Translations under genes and position numbers: made by a program
Shown here: positions 7,902 through 16,778 of the stretch, one piece after another
Numbering within the stretch: position 1 is the stretch's first letter
How the letters are laid out: every line of letters starts with the position of its first letter
The notes under the pieces: generated by a model
Databases searched by the model: none
Seen by the model: the letters and a program-made list of their open reading frames with translations, nothing else
Told to the model about the DNA's origin: nothing
Origin: JBHGAV01 sp041946685
GTDB taxonomy: Bacteria > Acidobacteriota > Terriglobia > Bryobacterales > Bryobacteraceae
Direction of reading: 5' to 3'
Assembly: GCA_041946685.1 (NCBI GenBank)
Contig: JBHGAV010000008.1
Span: 1 to 64,000, forward strand
DNA length: 64,000 bases

Positions 7902-8366
7902 GTGAAACTATACGCGATCACAGATATGCTCTACTCCCTTCAGAGCGAGGGCGTGCATGCGGGGGTCCCGGCCGTCTTCATCCGTTTTGCAGACTGCGGG
8001 CTGAGGTGCTCGAAGGCCCGCGCCGCGTTTGCCGCTGAGTTTCCAGTTCGCGACCGCTTGACGGCGAACGAGGTCGCGAAACTGGCGCGGATTTGCAGCT
8101 TCCGCTGCACCTGGGCCATCCTGGCAGGCGCCGAACCAGCGCTCCAGGTGGATGCCGAATTGGTGGATGCCCTGCATGCAGTCGGCTTCCGCGTCGCCAT
8201 CGAGACAAATGGAACCATCGTGCTCGGCCAGTCCGCATTCGACTGGGTGACGGTCTTGCCGAGGGACGACACCGAAGTTCGTGTACGCTGTACAGACGAG
8301 ATAAGGTACGTCATCCGGCACGGCGATCCGATCCCCCTCCCTCCCATCCCGGCGAAACACGAGATC
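7902..8366 (+). pseudogene. Decayed QueE-like radical-SAM enzyme (7-carboxy-7-deazaguanine synthase)
   Basis: The N-terminus reads Y-S-L-Q-S-E-G-V-H-A-G then F-I-R-F-A-D-C, which matches QueE (Y-x-L-Q-G-E-G-x-x-x-G, F-I-R). The SAM-cluster motif C-x3-C-x2-C has only C32 and C36; the third position is Ala. The glycine motif G-G-E-P has become G-A-E-P. A-I-E-T-N-G-T and the E-I-R-Y-V-I-R-H-G-D segment are well preserved. Similarity stops at about 8366, where an antisense recombinase remnant begins, so the C-terminal third is missing even though the frame stays open to 8753. QueE makes a precursor of queuosine and 7-deazaguanine DNA modifications; this copy is almost certainly inactive. Confidence 0.7.
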
Positions 8367-8640
8367 GCCGCCCGGCTCCTGTTTTCCCGGACTTTCCCTG
8401 TTCGACGTGGATGCAGTGGTCAGCCAGCCTCGCTACGACCTCCGGCTGCACTCGGTAAACCTTACGTGGGGTTCCGTTGGACGTCGCCAGTTGCTCCTCG
8501 ACAACGCAGGCGGACAGCATCCGCCGGATCTCAGCCCAGTCGCGGGCTGAGCCGTCCCGCTCAGCTACCTGGAGCAGGTCCTCGAACTGGTTCTCGGTGG
8601 TCTGGCGTTCAGAGGAGACCCGAAGATACACTGCGTCCAC
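8311..8640 (-). pseudogene. Serine recombinase (resolvase) N-terminal remnant
   Basis: The start reads M-D-A-V-Y-L-R-V-S-S-E-R-Q-T, the Y-x-R-V-S signature with the catalytic Ser of resolvases, followed by an E-N-Q segment. After about 35 residues comes an insert ending Y-R-V-Q-P-E-V-V-A-R-L-A, then Y/H-V-E-Q-G-K-S-G-K-T-G, which resembles the next resolvase block. The remaining catalytic domain and the DNA-binding domain are missing. The start is GTG at 8640. It overlaps the end of the QueE-like remnant and lies 140 bases from the right attachment repeat, so it is probably left over from an insertion at the island end. Confidence 0.6.
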
Positions 8641-8780
8641 GGGTCACTCCTCAGCCCGTTGTAGTGTGCCCAAGAGTGCGCCCAACAGAGGGCACACCAG
8701 GGGGATTCCGGGAAACATGCCCCCGCGACAGCTCAATGACTTGGCCGCGCTGAGTCCCCTGGAATCCCCTCTGGAATGGA

Positions 8781-8834
8781 CTCAAAATCCCGCGCCCTTC
8801 ACTGGGCATGAGGGTTCGACCCCCTCCCCCAGCC
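8781..8834 (+). repeat. Right attachment repeat (partial tRNA-Leu 3' copy)
   Basis: Bases 8781-8826 are identical to 1-46, followed by two mismatches to 1-57. The discriminator is C, not A. The bases before it do not form the 5' half of a tRNA-Leu, so it is an att copy and not a gene. It marks the right end of the island; the next gene starts at 8890. Confidence 0.85.
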
Positions 8835-8889
8835 CCACGCGATAGGGAGCCTCAGAGCGCTGCCGGGGGAAATCCTCTAAGCTGGAAGG

Positions 8890-9729
8890 ATGTACAATTT
8901 CTTTAAGCGTTTTCCTTGCCACTTTTTTACGGCGGTCGTCTGCGGCGCTCTCATCCCTCAGATCTACGCCCAGTCCATCAGTTTCACCCCGGTTGCCCCG
9001 TCGGTTCTGGAAGAGCGCGTCAAGCTGGTCGCCAGTGAAGACCGGGACCGGATGCAGGCCCTCAAAAAGCTGTTCGAAGACGCCGGCTGCCCGCAGGTCA
9101 GCGAACAGGCCGTTTCGGGGGCTCCCACACCGAACATTGTCTGCACGCTTCCCGGCAAAGAACCGGCCACAGTCGTGATTGGCGCCCATTATGGCAAGCC
9201 GGCCAAGGGCGACGGCGTGATCCGGAACTGGAGTGGGGCCGCCCTGTTGCCGAGCCTCTTGGAGAGTCTGAACAAGAGCTCGCGCCGCCTGACGTTCGTC
9301 TTCGTCGGCTTCAGCGACCAGCAGAAGGGTCTCCGCGGCTCCAAGGCCTACGCGAAGGACGCGAAAAAGGACACGGTCAAGGCCATGGTCAACATCGAAT
9401 CGCTGGGACTTGGGCCGACCAAGATCTGGCTGGATCAGGCTGACAAGAACCTGGTTTCGGGCATGGCGCGGGTGGCGACTTCTCTGAAGGTGCCGATCAG
9501 CGGCATGAATCTTGACGAAGCCACAGAGGTGGATTCTCAGCCGTTCAAGGACAAGAACATCCCCACGATCCACGTGCACTCGATATCCGCCGCCGACGTT
9601 GCGATCCCCGGAAGCGAGAAAGACACCGCCGCCGCGCTCCAGATGGACGAATACGGCAACACCTACAGGCTGCTCGCCGTCTATCTGGCGTTCCTGGACA
9701 ACACGCTGGGAGCGCCGGCTGCCAAGTAG
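8890..9729 (+). CDS. M28-family peptidase relative with replaced metal ligands, secreted
   Basis: 279 residues with a signal peptide at about 1-28 ending Y-A-Q. The fold markers of M28 aminopeptidases are visible: V-V-I-G-A-H-Y, N-W-S-G-A-A, F-V-F-V-G-F and I-N/V-N-I-E-S-L-G. However, H-Y-D has become H-Y-G, D-N-x-S-G has become R-N-W-S-G, and the catalytic E-E pair is D-Q-Q. Several zinc ligands and the general base are thus gone. The protein is likely non-catalytic, perhaps a binding protein. ATG 8890 has GGAAGG just upstream. It is the first chromosomal gene after the island. Confidence 0.72.
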   Translation: MYNFFKRFPCHFFTAVVCGALIPQIYAQSISFTPVAPSVLEERVKLVASEDRDRMQALKKLFEDAGCPQVSEQAVSGAPTPNIVCTLPGKEPATVVIGAHYGKPAKGDGVIRNWSGAALLPSLLESLNKSSRRLTFVFVGFSDQQKGLRGSKAYAKDAKKDTVKAMVNIESLGLGPTKIWLDQADKNLVSGMARVATSLKVPISGMNLDEATEVDSQPFKDKNIPTIHVHSISAADVAIPGSEKDTAAALQMDEYGNTYRLLAVYLAFLDNTLGAPAAK

Positions 9730-9732
9730 GCC

Positions 9733-10353
9733 CTAGCGCGGCCGGCCTTCAAGTTCCACCGGCGAATCCGATTCCAGATCCGCGGGCGGATTCCCCAATC
9801 CGCCCGAGACACTCCGGCTGTGTCTGGAGATCAGGTACCACGCGAGCAGCGCCAGGTAGGCGGCCCCGATCAAACTCCAGTTGAGGATCATGAACCAGCG
9901 CTGGCCCCAACTGATCCCGTCGAAGACGTACGAAGAAATCGGCCACAGAAAGGGCGTGCCGTACCTGCCCGCCCGATGGGTTGGGATGTCCATGAGGATG
10001 TGCAGCGGCCAGCCGAGCATGACCAGGGCGGGACGCCTCCGCAACAGCCATACGGCTCCGAACACCAGCGCGAAGACCACCAGGCTGTGACTGTAGTGGT
10101 ATAACTCGTCGGGCCGCAGGAAAGCAGGCATGGCGTCCCGCACGGCCGGACTGAAGATGAAGAACCGGCCTGGCACGGCCACCCCGTCGATGAAGCGCAT
10201 CCACGCGACCAGGACGAACACCGGGGTGAACGCAAACAGATCCGGAAAGCCCCCCCACAGCATCGCCAGAGGCACAAGGACGCGGCGGCGAAGTTTCCTT
10301 TCCGCCGCGATGCCGGCCGCTCCCGCCCACGCTCCGTGCGCAAAAATGTCCAT
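9733..10353 (-). CDS. YdjM/DUF457-like membrane-bound metal-dependent hydrolase
   Basis: 206 residues from ATG 10353. The frame stays open for 86 codons upstream, but that part overlaps the divergent gene. His/Asp motifs typical of the family are H-G-A near the N-terminus, F-P-D-L-F, H-Y-S-H-S and L-H-I-L-M-D-I-P-T-H. Four to five hydrophobic segments place it in the inner membrane. The family is annotated as membrane-associated hydrolases, but the substrate is unknown. It ends four bases after the stop of the convergent M28-like gene. Confidence 0.7.
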   Translation of the reverse strand: MDIFAHGAWAGAAGIAAERKLRRRVLVPLAMLWGGFPDLFAFTPVFVLVAWMRFIDGVAVPGRFFIFSPAVRDAMPAFLRPDELYHYSHSLVVFALVFGAVWLLRRRPALVMLGWPLHILMDIPTHRAGRYGTPFLWPISSYVFDGISWGQRWFMILNWSLIGAAYLALLAWYLISRHSRSVSGGLGNPPADLESDSPVELEGRPR

Positions 10354-10426
10354 CGTTGTCGCCTTACCCCGAAAGCCTAAGTCCCACTCTAGCCGATCTT
10401 CGCCGGCCTGCGGAGGGACGTGTATC

Positions 10427-11014
10427 ATGAAGGAACGGGAGACGCCAAACGTGATTCTGAGAAAAACTCTGTTGAGTCTGGGCCTGTGCCTGGGGCTGTT
10501 CCTGGCGCCGGCGTGTGCGCAGAAGGCGCCCAGGCGCCAGCCGGATGTCCACTGGGAGCCGACCTCCGACCGGGTGGTCACGGCCATGCTGAAGCTGGCA
10601 GGGGTCAACAAGGGCGATGTGGTCTACGACCTGGGCTGCGGGGATGGCCGCATCGTAATTGCCGCCGCCAAGGAATTCGGGGCGCGGGGCGTGGGAATTG
10701 ACATCGACCCGCAGAGGATCGCCGAGTCCAACGAGAACGCGCGCAAGGCGGGAGTCACCGGTATGGTGACGTTCCGGGAAGAGGATCTGTTCGAGGCGGA
10801 CTTCCGCGACGCCACCGTGGTGACCCTGTTCCTCTGGCCGTCTCTGAACCTGAAGCTCCGCCCGAAGCTCTTGAAAGAACTGAAGCCTGGCACGCGCATC
10901 GTCTCCCACAGTCACGACATGGGAGACTGGCCGGCCGAGAAAAGCGAGATCGTGGACGGGGCGCGGCTTCTGCTGTGGACCATCCCGCCGGCTTCCAGTT
11001 CATCTAAGTATTAG
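10427..11014 (+). CDS. SAM-dependent methyltransferase domain protein with a signal peptide
   Basis: 195 residues. A hydrophobic segment L-L-S-L-G-L-C-L-G-L-F-L-A-P-A-C-A-Q at about 12-29 looks like an export signal with an A-C-A cleavage site. The class I methyltransferase motif V-Y-D-L-G-C-G-D-G-R-I follows, then G-V-G-I-D-I-D-P and motif IV-like V-T-L-F-L-W-P. Such proteins with a leader occur in acidobacteria and the substrate is unknown. A SAM enzyme outside the cytoplasm is odd, so the hydrophobic part may be an anchor. GGAGG lies 10 bases before ATG 10427. Confidence 0.72.
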   Translation: MKERETPNVILRKTLLSLGLCLGLFLAPACAQKAPRRQPDVHWEPTSDRVVTAMLKLAGVNKGDVVYDLGCGDGRIVIAAAKEFGARGVGIDIDPQRIAESNENARKAGVTGMVTFREEDLFEADFRDATVVTLFLWPSLNLKLRPKLLKELKPGTRIVSHSHDMGDWPAEKSEIVDGARLLLWTIPPASSSSKY

Positions 11015-11095
11015 ACTGAGAAGGCGATAGGCGCTGGATCTCCGCAGTCTGCATCCTTCACGCCGAGTCCCGCATCCAATCCCAAGAGGGATGCT

Positions 11096-11422
11096 ATGCT
11101 GGCACAGGCCGCTCCGCAGTTCCAGATGTTTGGTGCTGTTCGCTCGGGGAGCAGTTCCCACGAAGCGCCGGCTCGGTTGACGCGAAAAGAAGCTCAGCTA
11201 TTGGCGTTGCTAAGGCAGAACGCCGGTCAATGTCTGTCGAGGGAGTATCTTCTCTCGACCGTCTGGGGATATCAGAACGGTACCAGGACCCGGACCCTGG
11301 ACGTCCATATTCAGAGGCTGCGACGCAAGTTGGGGGCGGAAGGCGCCGCCCGCATCATGACCGTGCTCAGGACCGGATACGCCTGGCAGAATGAGCCCGC
11401 CAACGGCGTCGGCGGCCACTGA
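11096..11422 (+). CDS. Stand-alone OmpR/PhoB-type winged-helix protein
   Basis: 108 residues. From about residue 25 there is a complete OmpR/PhoB DNA-binding domain: L-T-R-K-E-A-Q-L-L-A-L-L, then L-S-R-E-Y-L-L-S-T-V-W-G, T-R-T-L-D-V-H-I-Q-R-L-R-R-K-L-G and R-T-G-Y-A-W. There is no receiver domain, so it is not a phospho-regulator by itself. AAGAGGG precedes ATG 11096 at 11084-11090. It is monocistronic and convergent with ybdD. Targets are unknown. Confidence 0.78.
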   Translation: MLAQAAPQFQMFGAVRSGSSSHEAPARLTRKEAQLLALLRQNAGQCLSREYLLSTVWGYQNGTRTRTLDVHIQRLRRKLGAEGAARIMTVLRTGYAWQNEPANGVGGH

Positions 11423-11435
11423 CGATTGCCTGGAC

Positions 11436-11612
11436 TCAACAGCACTTTGGCCGGGTAAACCGGGCGCTCTGGCGCGCGAGAGAAAAGCGCCTCCATTCCT
11501 CGCCTGACTTCTGACGCCCGTGAGCCGCCAGGTGCCGCTCGTAGGCGGCTTCGTCGCTCAGTTCTCTGAGGAGCCCCCAGATGATTCTCAAGGCAGCTCT
11601 GAGCCGGCTCAC
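11436..11612 (-). CDS. YbdD/YjiX-like small protein (DUF466)
   Basis: 58 residues starting at GTG 11612, which overlaps the cstA stop by four bases (GTGA); cstA's last codons GAGGAG serve as its ribosome-binding site. The sequence has A-A-Y-E-R-H-L-A-A-H and ends in a basic tail with two Cys (R-F-T-R-P-K-C-C), matching the YERYxxHxR...CC pattern of this family. YbdD-type proteins are paired with CstA/BtsT pyruvate transporters and needed for their activity in enterobacteria. The small size means it is easily missed. Confidence 0.8.
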   Translation of the reverse strand: MSRLRAALRIIWGLLRELSDEAAYERHLAAHGRQKSGEEWRRFSLARQSARFTRPKCC

Positions 11613-13675
11613 AACTCCTCCGGGCTGAGGCGCGTCGGGACGAAGGGCGATTCCAAGACCCGGGCCTCGCGCGTGCCGCGCAAAATCCCCACCCATACGC
11701 GAATCGAATCGATCAGGATCAGAGCCACCAGCACAAGGAAGACTCCACACACGGCGGCATCCAATCGCGCGTTGAAGATCAGCGTCCTCGTCTCGGCTGC
11801 CTGCGCGGCGCTCAGTCCGCCGGCTGCGAGACCCGCCTTCAGTTCGGAGGCTTGGGCGAGAAAGCCGACGCGCGGAAGCGGAGAGAAAATCTTTTGCCAG
11901 GCCGCGGTGAATGTCACAACCAGCAGCCAGGCAAGCGGAACGCAAGTGATCCACATGTAGCGCGCACGGTGCATTTTGACCAGAATGGTCGTCGCCACCG
12001 ATAGGGCCACCGCGGCCAGGAGTTGGTTGGAGATGCCGAAAAGCGGCCAAAGCGAGTTGATGCCCCCCAGCGGATCGAGCACGCCCTGAATGAGGAAGTA
12101 GCCCCACGCCGCGACAATCGCCGCGCTCGTAAGAATCACCCCCGGCATCCAACTGACGCGCCCGAGCGGATTCCAGACGTGCCCCAGCAAGTCCTGGAGC
12201 ATGAACCGGCCCACGCGCGTGCCCGCGTCCACGATCGTAAGGATGAACAGCGCCTCAAACATGATGGCGAAGTGATACCAGAAGCCCAGGATCGCCTTCC
12301 CTCCGGGACCGCTCGCGAAAATGTGGGCCATGCCCAAGGCGAGCGAAGGCGCTCCGCCGGTGCGCTGGAACAAGCTCTGCTCGCCGACGTCCCGGGCGAG
12401 ACTCGCCATCTCGGCCGCCGTTACTGGAAAGCCCCAGGACGTGATCGTGGCTGCGGCCGCCTCCGGGGCCGCCCCCACGATACCTCCCGGAGAATTGACC
12501 GCGAAGAACACACCCGGCTGGAGAACGCAGGCGGCCACCATGGCCATGATCGCGACGAATCCCTCCAACAGCATCGAGCCGTAGCCGATGGGCCAGGCGT
12601 GCCACTCCCTCGAAATCATCTTCGGCGTCGTACCCGACGAAATCAGCGCATGGAAGCCCGAGACCGCGCCGCAGGCGATGGAGATGAAACAGAAGGGGAA
12701 GATCTTGCCCGCGAAGATCGGCCCGCTGCCGTCCACGAAACGCGTGAAGGCGGGAAGGTTCATCTGCGGCCGCACCAGGACAATTCCCACCGCGAGCAAT
12801 GTCACCACGCCGAGCTTCACGAACGTGCTCAGGTAGTCGCGCGGCGCCAGCAGCAGCCACACCGGCAGGGCGCTTGCCAGGAAGCCGTAAATGATAACGG
12901 CGACCGCCAGGGCCATCGCGCTCAACGTGAACAACGGAGCCAGTGCGGCGTTCTGAGACACCCATTGGCCCCCGAAAATGCTCGCCACGACCAGCAGGAA
13001 ACCGATCAGGGAGACCTCCAGGACCTTGCCAGGGCGCCAGTAACGCAGGTACAGGCCCATGAACACCGCGATAGGCATGGTGGCCGCGATGGTGAAGGTG
13101 CCCCACGGACTGCCCTTAAGGGCGTTCACGACCACCAGGGCGATCACCGCCAGCAGGATGATCATGATCAACAGGACGGTGACGAGCGCCGTAATCCCGC
13201 CCAGCTTGCCGATTTCCTCGCGCGCCATCTGGCCGAGCGACTTGCCGTCCCGGCGCATCGAACAGAACAAGGTGACGAAGTCCTGAACCGCGCCGCCGAG
13301 CACCGCCCCCAGGATGATCCATAGCGTGCCGGGGAGGTAGCCGAATTGAGCGGCCAGGGTCGGCCCCACCAGGGGGCCCGGGCCGGCGATAGCGGCAAAG
13401 TGATGTCCGAGGAGTATCCACTTGTTGGTCGGCTCGAAGTCGTGGCCGTTGCGGAGCCGTTCGGCCGGAGTAGCCCGGCCGTTGTCCAGCGCCATCACCT
13501 TGACGGCGATGAACTTCGCATAGAAGCGGTAGCCGACCAGGTAGGTACAGACCGCGGCCAGCACCAGCCACATGGAGTTGATCGACTCGCCCCGTTTGAG
13601 GGCTATGGAGCCCAGAAAGAACGCGGCGGCGACCGATACCACGGCCCATACGCCGTGGCCAACGATTCTCCTCAT
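11609..13675 (-). CDS. cstA: Carbon starvation protein A (peptide/pyruvate transporter)
   Basis: 688 residues with about 16 hydrophobic segments and the conserved blocks of the family, such as H-H-F-A-A-I-A-G-P-G-P-L-V-G-P near residue 90 and G-A-V-Q-D-F near 126. CstA homologues import pyruvate or peptides during carbon limitation. The gene is followed by and coupled to ybdD, the usual partner. ATG 13675 is preceded by a short gap to the gene upstream on the same strand, which ends at 13701, so they may share a transcript. Confidence 0.92.
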   Translation of the reverse strand: MRRIVGHGVWAVVSVAAAFFLGSIALKRGESINSMWLVLAAVCTYLVGYRFYAKFIAVKVMALDNGRATPAERLRNGHDFEPTNKWILLGHHFAAIAGPGPLVGPTLAAQFGYLPGTLWIILGAVLGGAVQDFVTLFCSMRRDGKSLGQMAREEIGKLGGITALVTVLLIMIILLAVIALVVVNALKGSPWGTFTIAATMPIAVFMGLYLRYWRPGKVLEVSLIGFLLVVASIFGGQWVSQNAALAPLFTLSAMALAVAVIIYGFLASALPVWLLLAPRDYLSTFVKLGVVTLLAVGIVLVRPQMNLPAFTRFVDGSGPIFAGKIFPFCFISIACGAVSGFHALISSGTTPKMISREWHAWPIGYGSMLLEGFVAIMAMVAACVLQPGVFFAVNSPGGIVGAAPEAAAATITSWGFPVTAAEMASLARDVGEQSLFQRTGGAPSLALGMAHIFASGPGGKAILGFWYHFAIMFEALFILTIVDAGTRVGRFMLQDLLGHVWNPLGRVSWMPGVILTSAAIVAAWGYFLIQGVLDPLGGINSLWPLFGISNQLLAAVALSVATTILVKMHRARYMWITCVPLAWLLVVTFTAAWQKIFSPLPRVGFLAQASELKAGLAAGGLSAAQAAETRTLIFNARLDAAVCGVFLVLVALILIDSIRVWVGILRGTREARVLESPFVPTRLSPEEL

Positions 13676-13700
13676 GAGAGGGATTGTAGCGAATCGGCGG

Positions 13701-14462
13701 TCAGAACTTCGGCACGCCGCGCAGCAACGCCAGCGTGTCGCCGCCGCCGGGCAGGCGGACCGAGTGGACCGGCTTCCATTCCTTGTCGAGCGCCCCGATG
13801 TAGTGTACGCTCTTGCGATCCGCTCCCATCAGCACCAGGGTGTAGGGCCGGTCCCTGTATCGGATCGCCTGATACTCCAGTTCCGTGCCCGCTCCGGCGC
13901 GCCAACGTTCCTCCGAAGGGGCTCCGAGTTTCCTTACGATCGACTCGTAAGTGTCTTCCGCGGTGAGCTGAAGCGCGAGTAGCTCCCTGCCCTTGTAGCT
14001 GACCGGCCGCTGAGTGATGGCCACGACCGCCACGATGAGCGCCAGGCCTGCCAGAAGAGCGACGCCGATCAGCCGGCTGACTTTGCCTTCCGCCCCCAGC
14101 GCCGAGCCGCCCTTGGGAGCAGCCGGGTGGGCCCCGTGCGCGGCCTCCTTGGGGGCAGAGCGCCCGCCGATCCTTGGCATGGAGAGCACGCGCCGCTCGC
14201 GGGGCCACACTGAACCCGCCTTATACTCGAGCTCGCGCCGCAATCCGATGATCATGATCGGCTCGCCGGCGCTGGAGATTTCTCCAACCAGGCCGCGGGG
14301 GATCCACAGTTCCTCGCCTGTCTTCGTGTTCAGCACCTGGATCTCCGACCACTCCACCCGCTTCAGGAGCCACTCGTTGTGCTCGATGTTGAGAATCGCG
14401 GGGTAGAAGGCAAAATGCCTCTCGCCAAGATTGTCCAGCTCCGGCATGGTCGGTTCGGCCAT
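13701..14462 (-). CDS. Single-pass membrane protein of unknown function
   Basis: 253 residues from ATG 14462. The N-terminal 90 residues look soluble and contain a segment around L-N-T-K-T-G-E-E-L-W-I-P-R-G-L-V. A Pro/Ala-rich linker and one membrane helix (residues about 128-150, L-I-G-V-A-L-L-A-G-L-A-L-I-V-A-V-V) follow. A C-terminal domain has Y-E-S-I-V-R-K-L-G-A-P-S-E. I do not recognise a family. It ends 26 bases before cstA on the same strand. Confidence 0.6.
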   Translation of the reverse strand: MAEPTMPELDNLGERHFAFYPAILNIEHNEWLLKRVEWSEIQVLNTKTGEELWIPRGLVGEISSAGEPIMIIGLRRELEYKAGSVWPRERRVLSMPRIGGRSAPKEAAHGAHPAAPKGGSALGAEGKVSRLIGVALLAGLALIVAVVAITQRPVSYKGRELLALQLTAEDTYESIVRKLGAPSEERWRAGAGTELEYQAIRYRDRPYTLVLMGADRKSVHYIGALDKEWKPVHSVRLPGGGDTLALLRGVPKF

Positions 14463-14589
14463 CTCGTCAGCACCAATATTAGCGCAGACGGTGAGCACAG
14501 CAGGGCGGTTACTCGGCCGGCCGCGGGCAAGCGCGCGGATTGACAGATCTTGCCGCGCCGCCCGACAATGTCGTGGTAAAAGAGACCTC

Positions 14590-15072
14590 ATGGAACTGAA
14601 ATCGATTCCGCTGGAGATCCCCGGGGAAGGCAACATTGTCCTTGGACAGACGCACTTCATCAAGACTGTCGAGGACCTATACGAGACCATCGTGAGCACC
14701 GTCCCACAGATGAAGTTCGGCGTGGCGTTCAACGAAGCCTCCGGCGCCTGCCTGACTCGCGTCGAGGGCAACGACGAGGGTCTGAAGGCGCTCGCCGCGC
14801 GCAACGCCACCGCCATCGGAGCGGGACACATCTTCGTCGTGGCGCTCAAGGAAGGCTACCCGATCAACATCCTGGCAAGGATCAAGGAAGTCCCCGAGGT
14901 CTGCTCGATTTACTGCGCCACGGCTAATCCCGTTGAGGTCATCGTCGCCGAGACGGCTCAAGGAAGAGGCATCCTGGGCGTCGTCGACGGCAGCTCGCCC
15001 AAGGGCGTCGAGGGAGAGGCGGACGTCCAATGGCGGCACGATTTGCTGAGGAAGATCGGCTACAAACGGTAA
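14590..15072 (+). CDS. Adenosine-specific kinase family protein (PF04008/DUF355-like)
   Basis: 160 residues. The sequence around V-G-V/K-F-G-V-A-F-N-E-A-S-G, R-N-A-T-A-I-G-A-G-H, I-Y-C-A-T-A-N-P and G-I-L-G-V-V-D-G is typical of the family first described in archaea, whose member was characterised structurally as binding adenosine nucleotides. It is cytoplasmic with no signal. ATG 14590 follows GAGACC, a weak ribosome-binding site. It is divergent from the membrane protein at 13701-14462 and 84 bases before metY, with which it may be co-transcribed. Confidence 0.82.
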   Translation: MELKSIPLEIPGEGNIVLGQTHFIKTVEDLYETIVSTVPQMKFGVAFNEASGACLTRVEGNDEGLKALAARNATAIGAGHIFVVALKEGYPINILARIKEVPEVCSIYCATANPVEVIVAETAQGRGILGVVDGSSPKGVEGEADVQWRHDLLRKIGYKR

Positions 15073-15156
15073 ACTAGACAAACCCGATCTGATATGAGAT
15101 GATTGTACCCTGGTCTCGCTGCAACCGATGCTTGCGGGTCCTCCGAGGAGAAGCAC

Positions 15157-16458
<1,302 letters not shown>

Positions 16459-16466
16459 ACCGGCTG

Positions 16467-16778
16467 TCAATCCAGATCGATGTCGCGCTGGGGCGGGGGA
16501 GTATCGGGGCTCTCCTTGGCCTGCTTCAGGAGTTCGTCGAACTTCGCCGCCAGCACGTCCTTGGACTTCTTGTGCGCCTCGACCGACTTGAGGAAAGCCT
16601 GTTCGCGGCGTGCGGCCTCGCCCCGGAAGATGTTCATGGCGGCGTCAATGTCCTCGACCGTGCGCGGCTTCTCGACCGCCTTGTGACTGATAACGGCGCG
16701 CGTGGCGGGGTCGATCTTCAGTGCCGCCTGGCAGCAGGGACACTGCACCTCAAACAGGGCCGGCTTCTCCTTGCTCAT
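16467..16778 (-). CDS. Small CxxC protein of unknown function
   Basis: 103 residues. One C-P-C-C motif near residue 13 sits in a short zinc-ribbon-like beta segment, then a charged helical region and an acidic tail with D-T-P-P-P-Q. The start ATG 16778 overlaps the 3' end of the NUDIX gene by 29 bases, so it is the last gene of the minus-strand run that begins at 23414. Its partner is unknown. It could be a heme/zinc or nucleic-acid binding accessory. Confidence 0.6.
   Translation of the reverse strand: MSKEKPALFEVQCPCCQAALKIDPATRAVISHKAVEKPRTVEDIDAAMNIFRGEAARREQAFLKSVEAHKKSKDVLAAKFDELLKQAKESPDTPPPQRDIDLD

Larger units (their letters stand above)
1..8834. mobile_element. Genomic island integrated in tRNA-Leu(CAA)
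   Basis: The 3' end of tRNA-Leu at 1-57 is repeated at 8781-8834. The first 46 bases are identical and two mismatches follow. A tyrosine recombinase remnant abuts the tRNA and points toward it, as is usual for tRNA-targeted islands. A serine recombinase remnant lies near the far repeat. Between the repeats are the dynamin operon, an ATPase gene and a decayed QueE-like gene. The recombinases are broken, so the element is probably fixed. The left boundary could lie slightly outside the window because the tRNA is truncated there. Confidence 0.82.

Noticed and set aside
8641..8780. A full second tRNA-Leu at the right island end
   Set aside because: The bases before 8781 do not form the acceptor, D or 5' anticodon strands of a tRNA-Leu; only the 3' part is duplicated.
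12023..13324. Long open frame on the plus strand opposite cstA
   Set aside because: It is a codon-bias shadow: Arg/His/Asp-rich, no family features, and antisense to a clear cstA.
15073..15156. SAM riboswitch in front of metY
   Set aside because: The 84-base leader lacks the conserved elements of the SAM-I and SAM-II families that I know.
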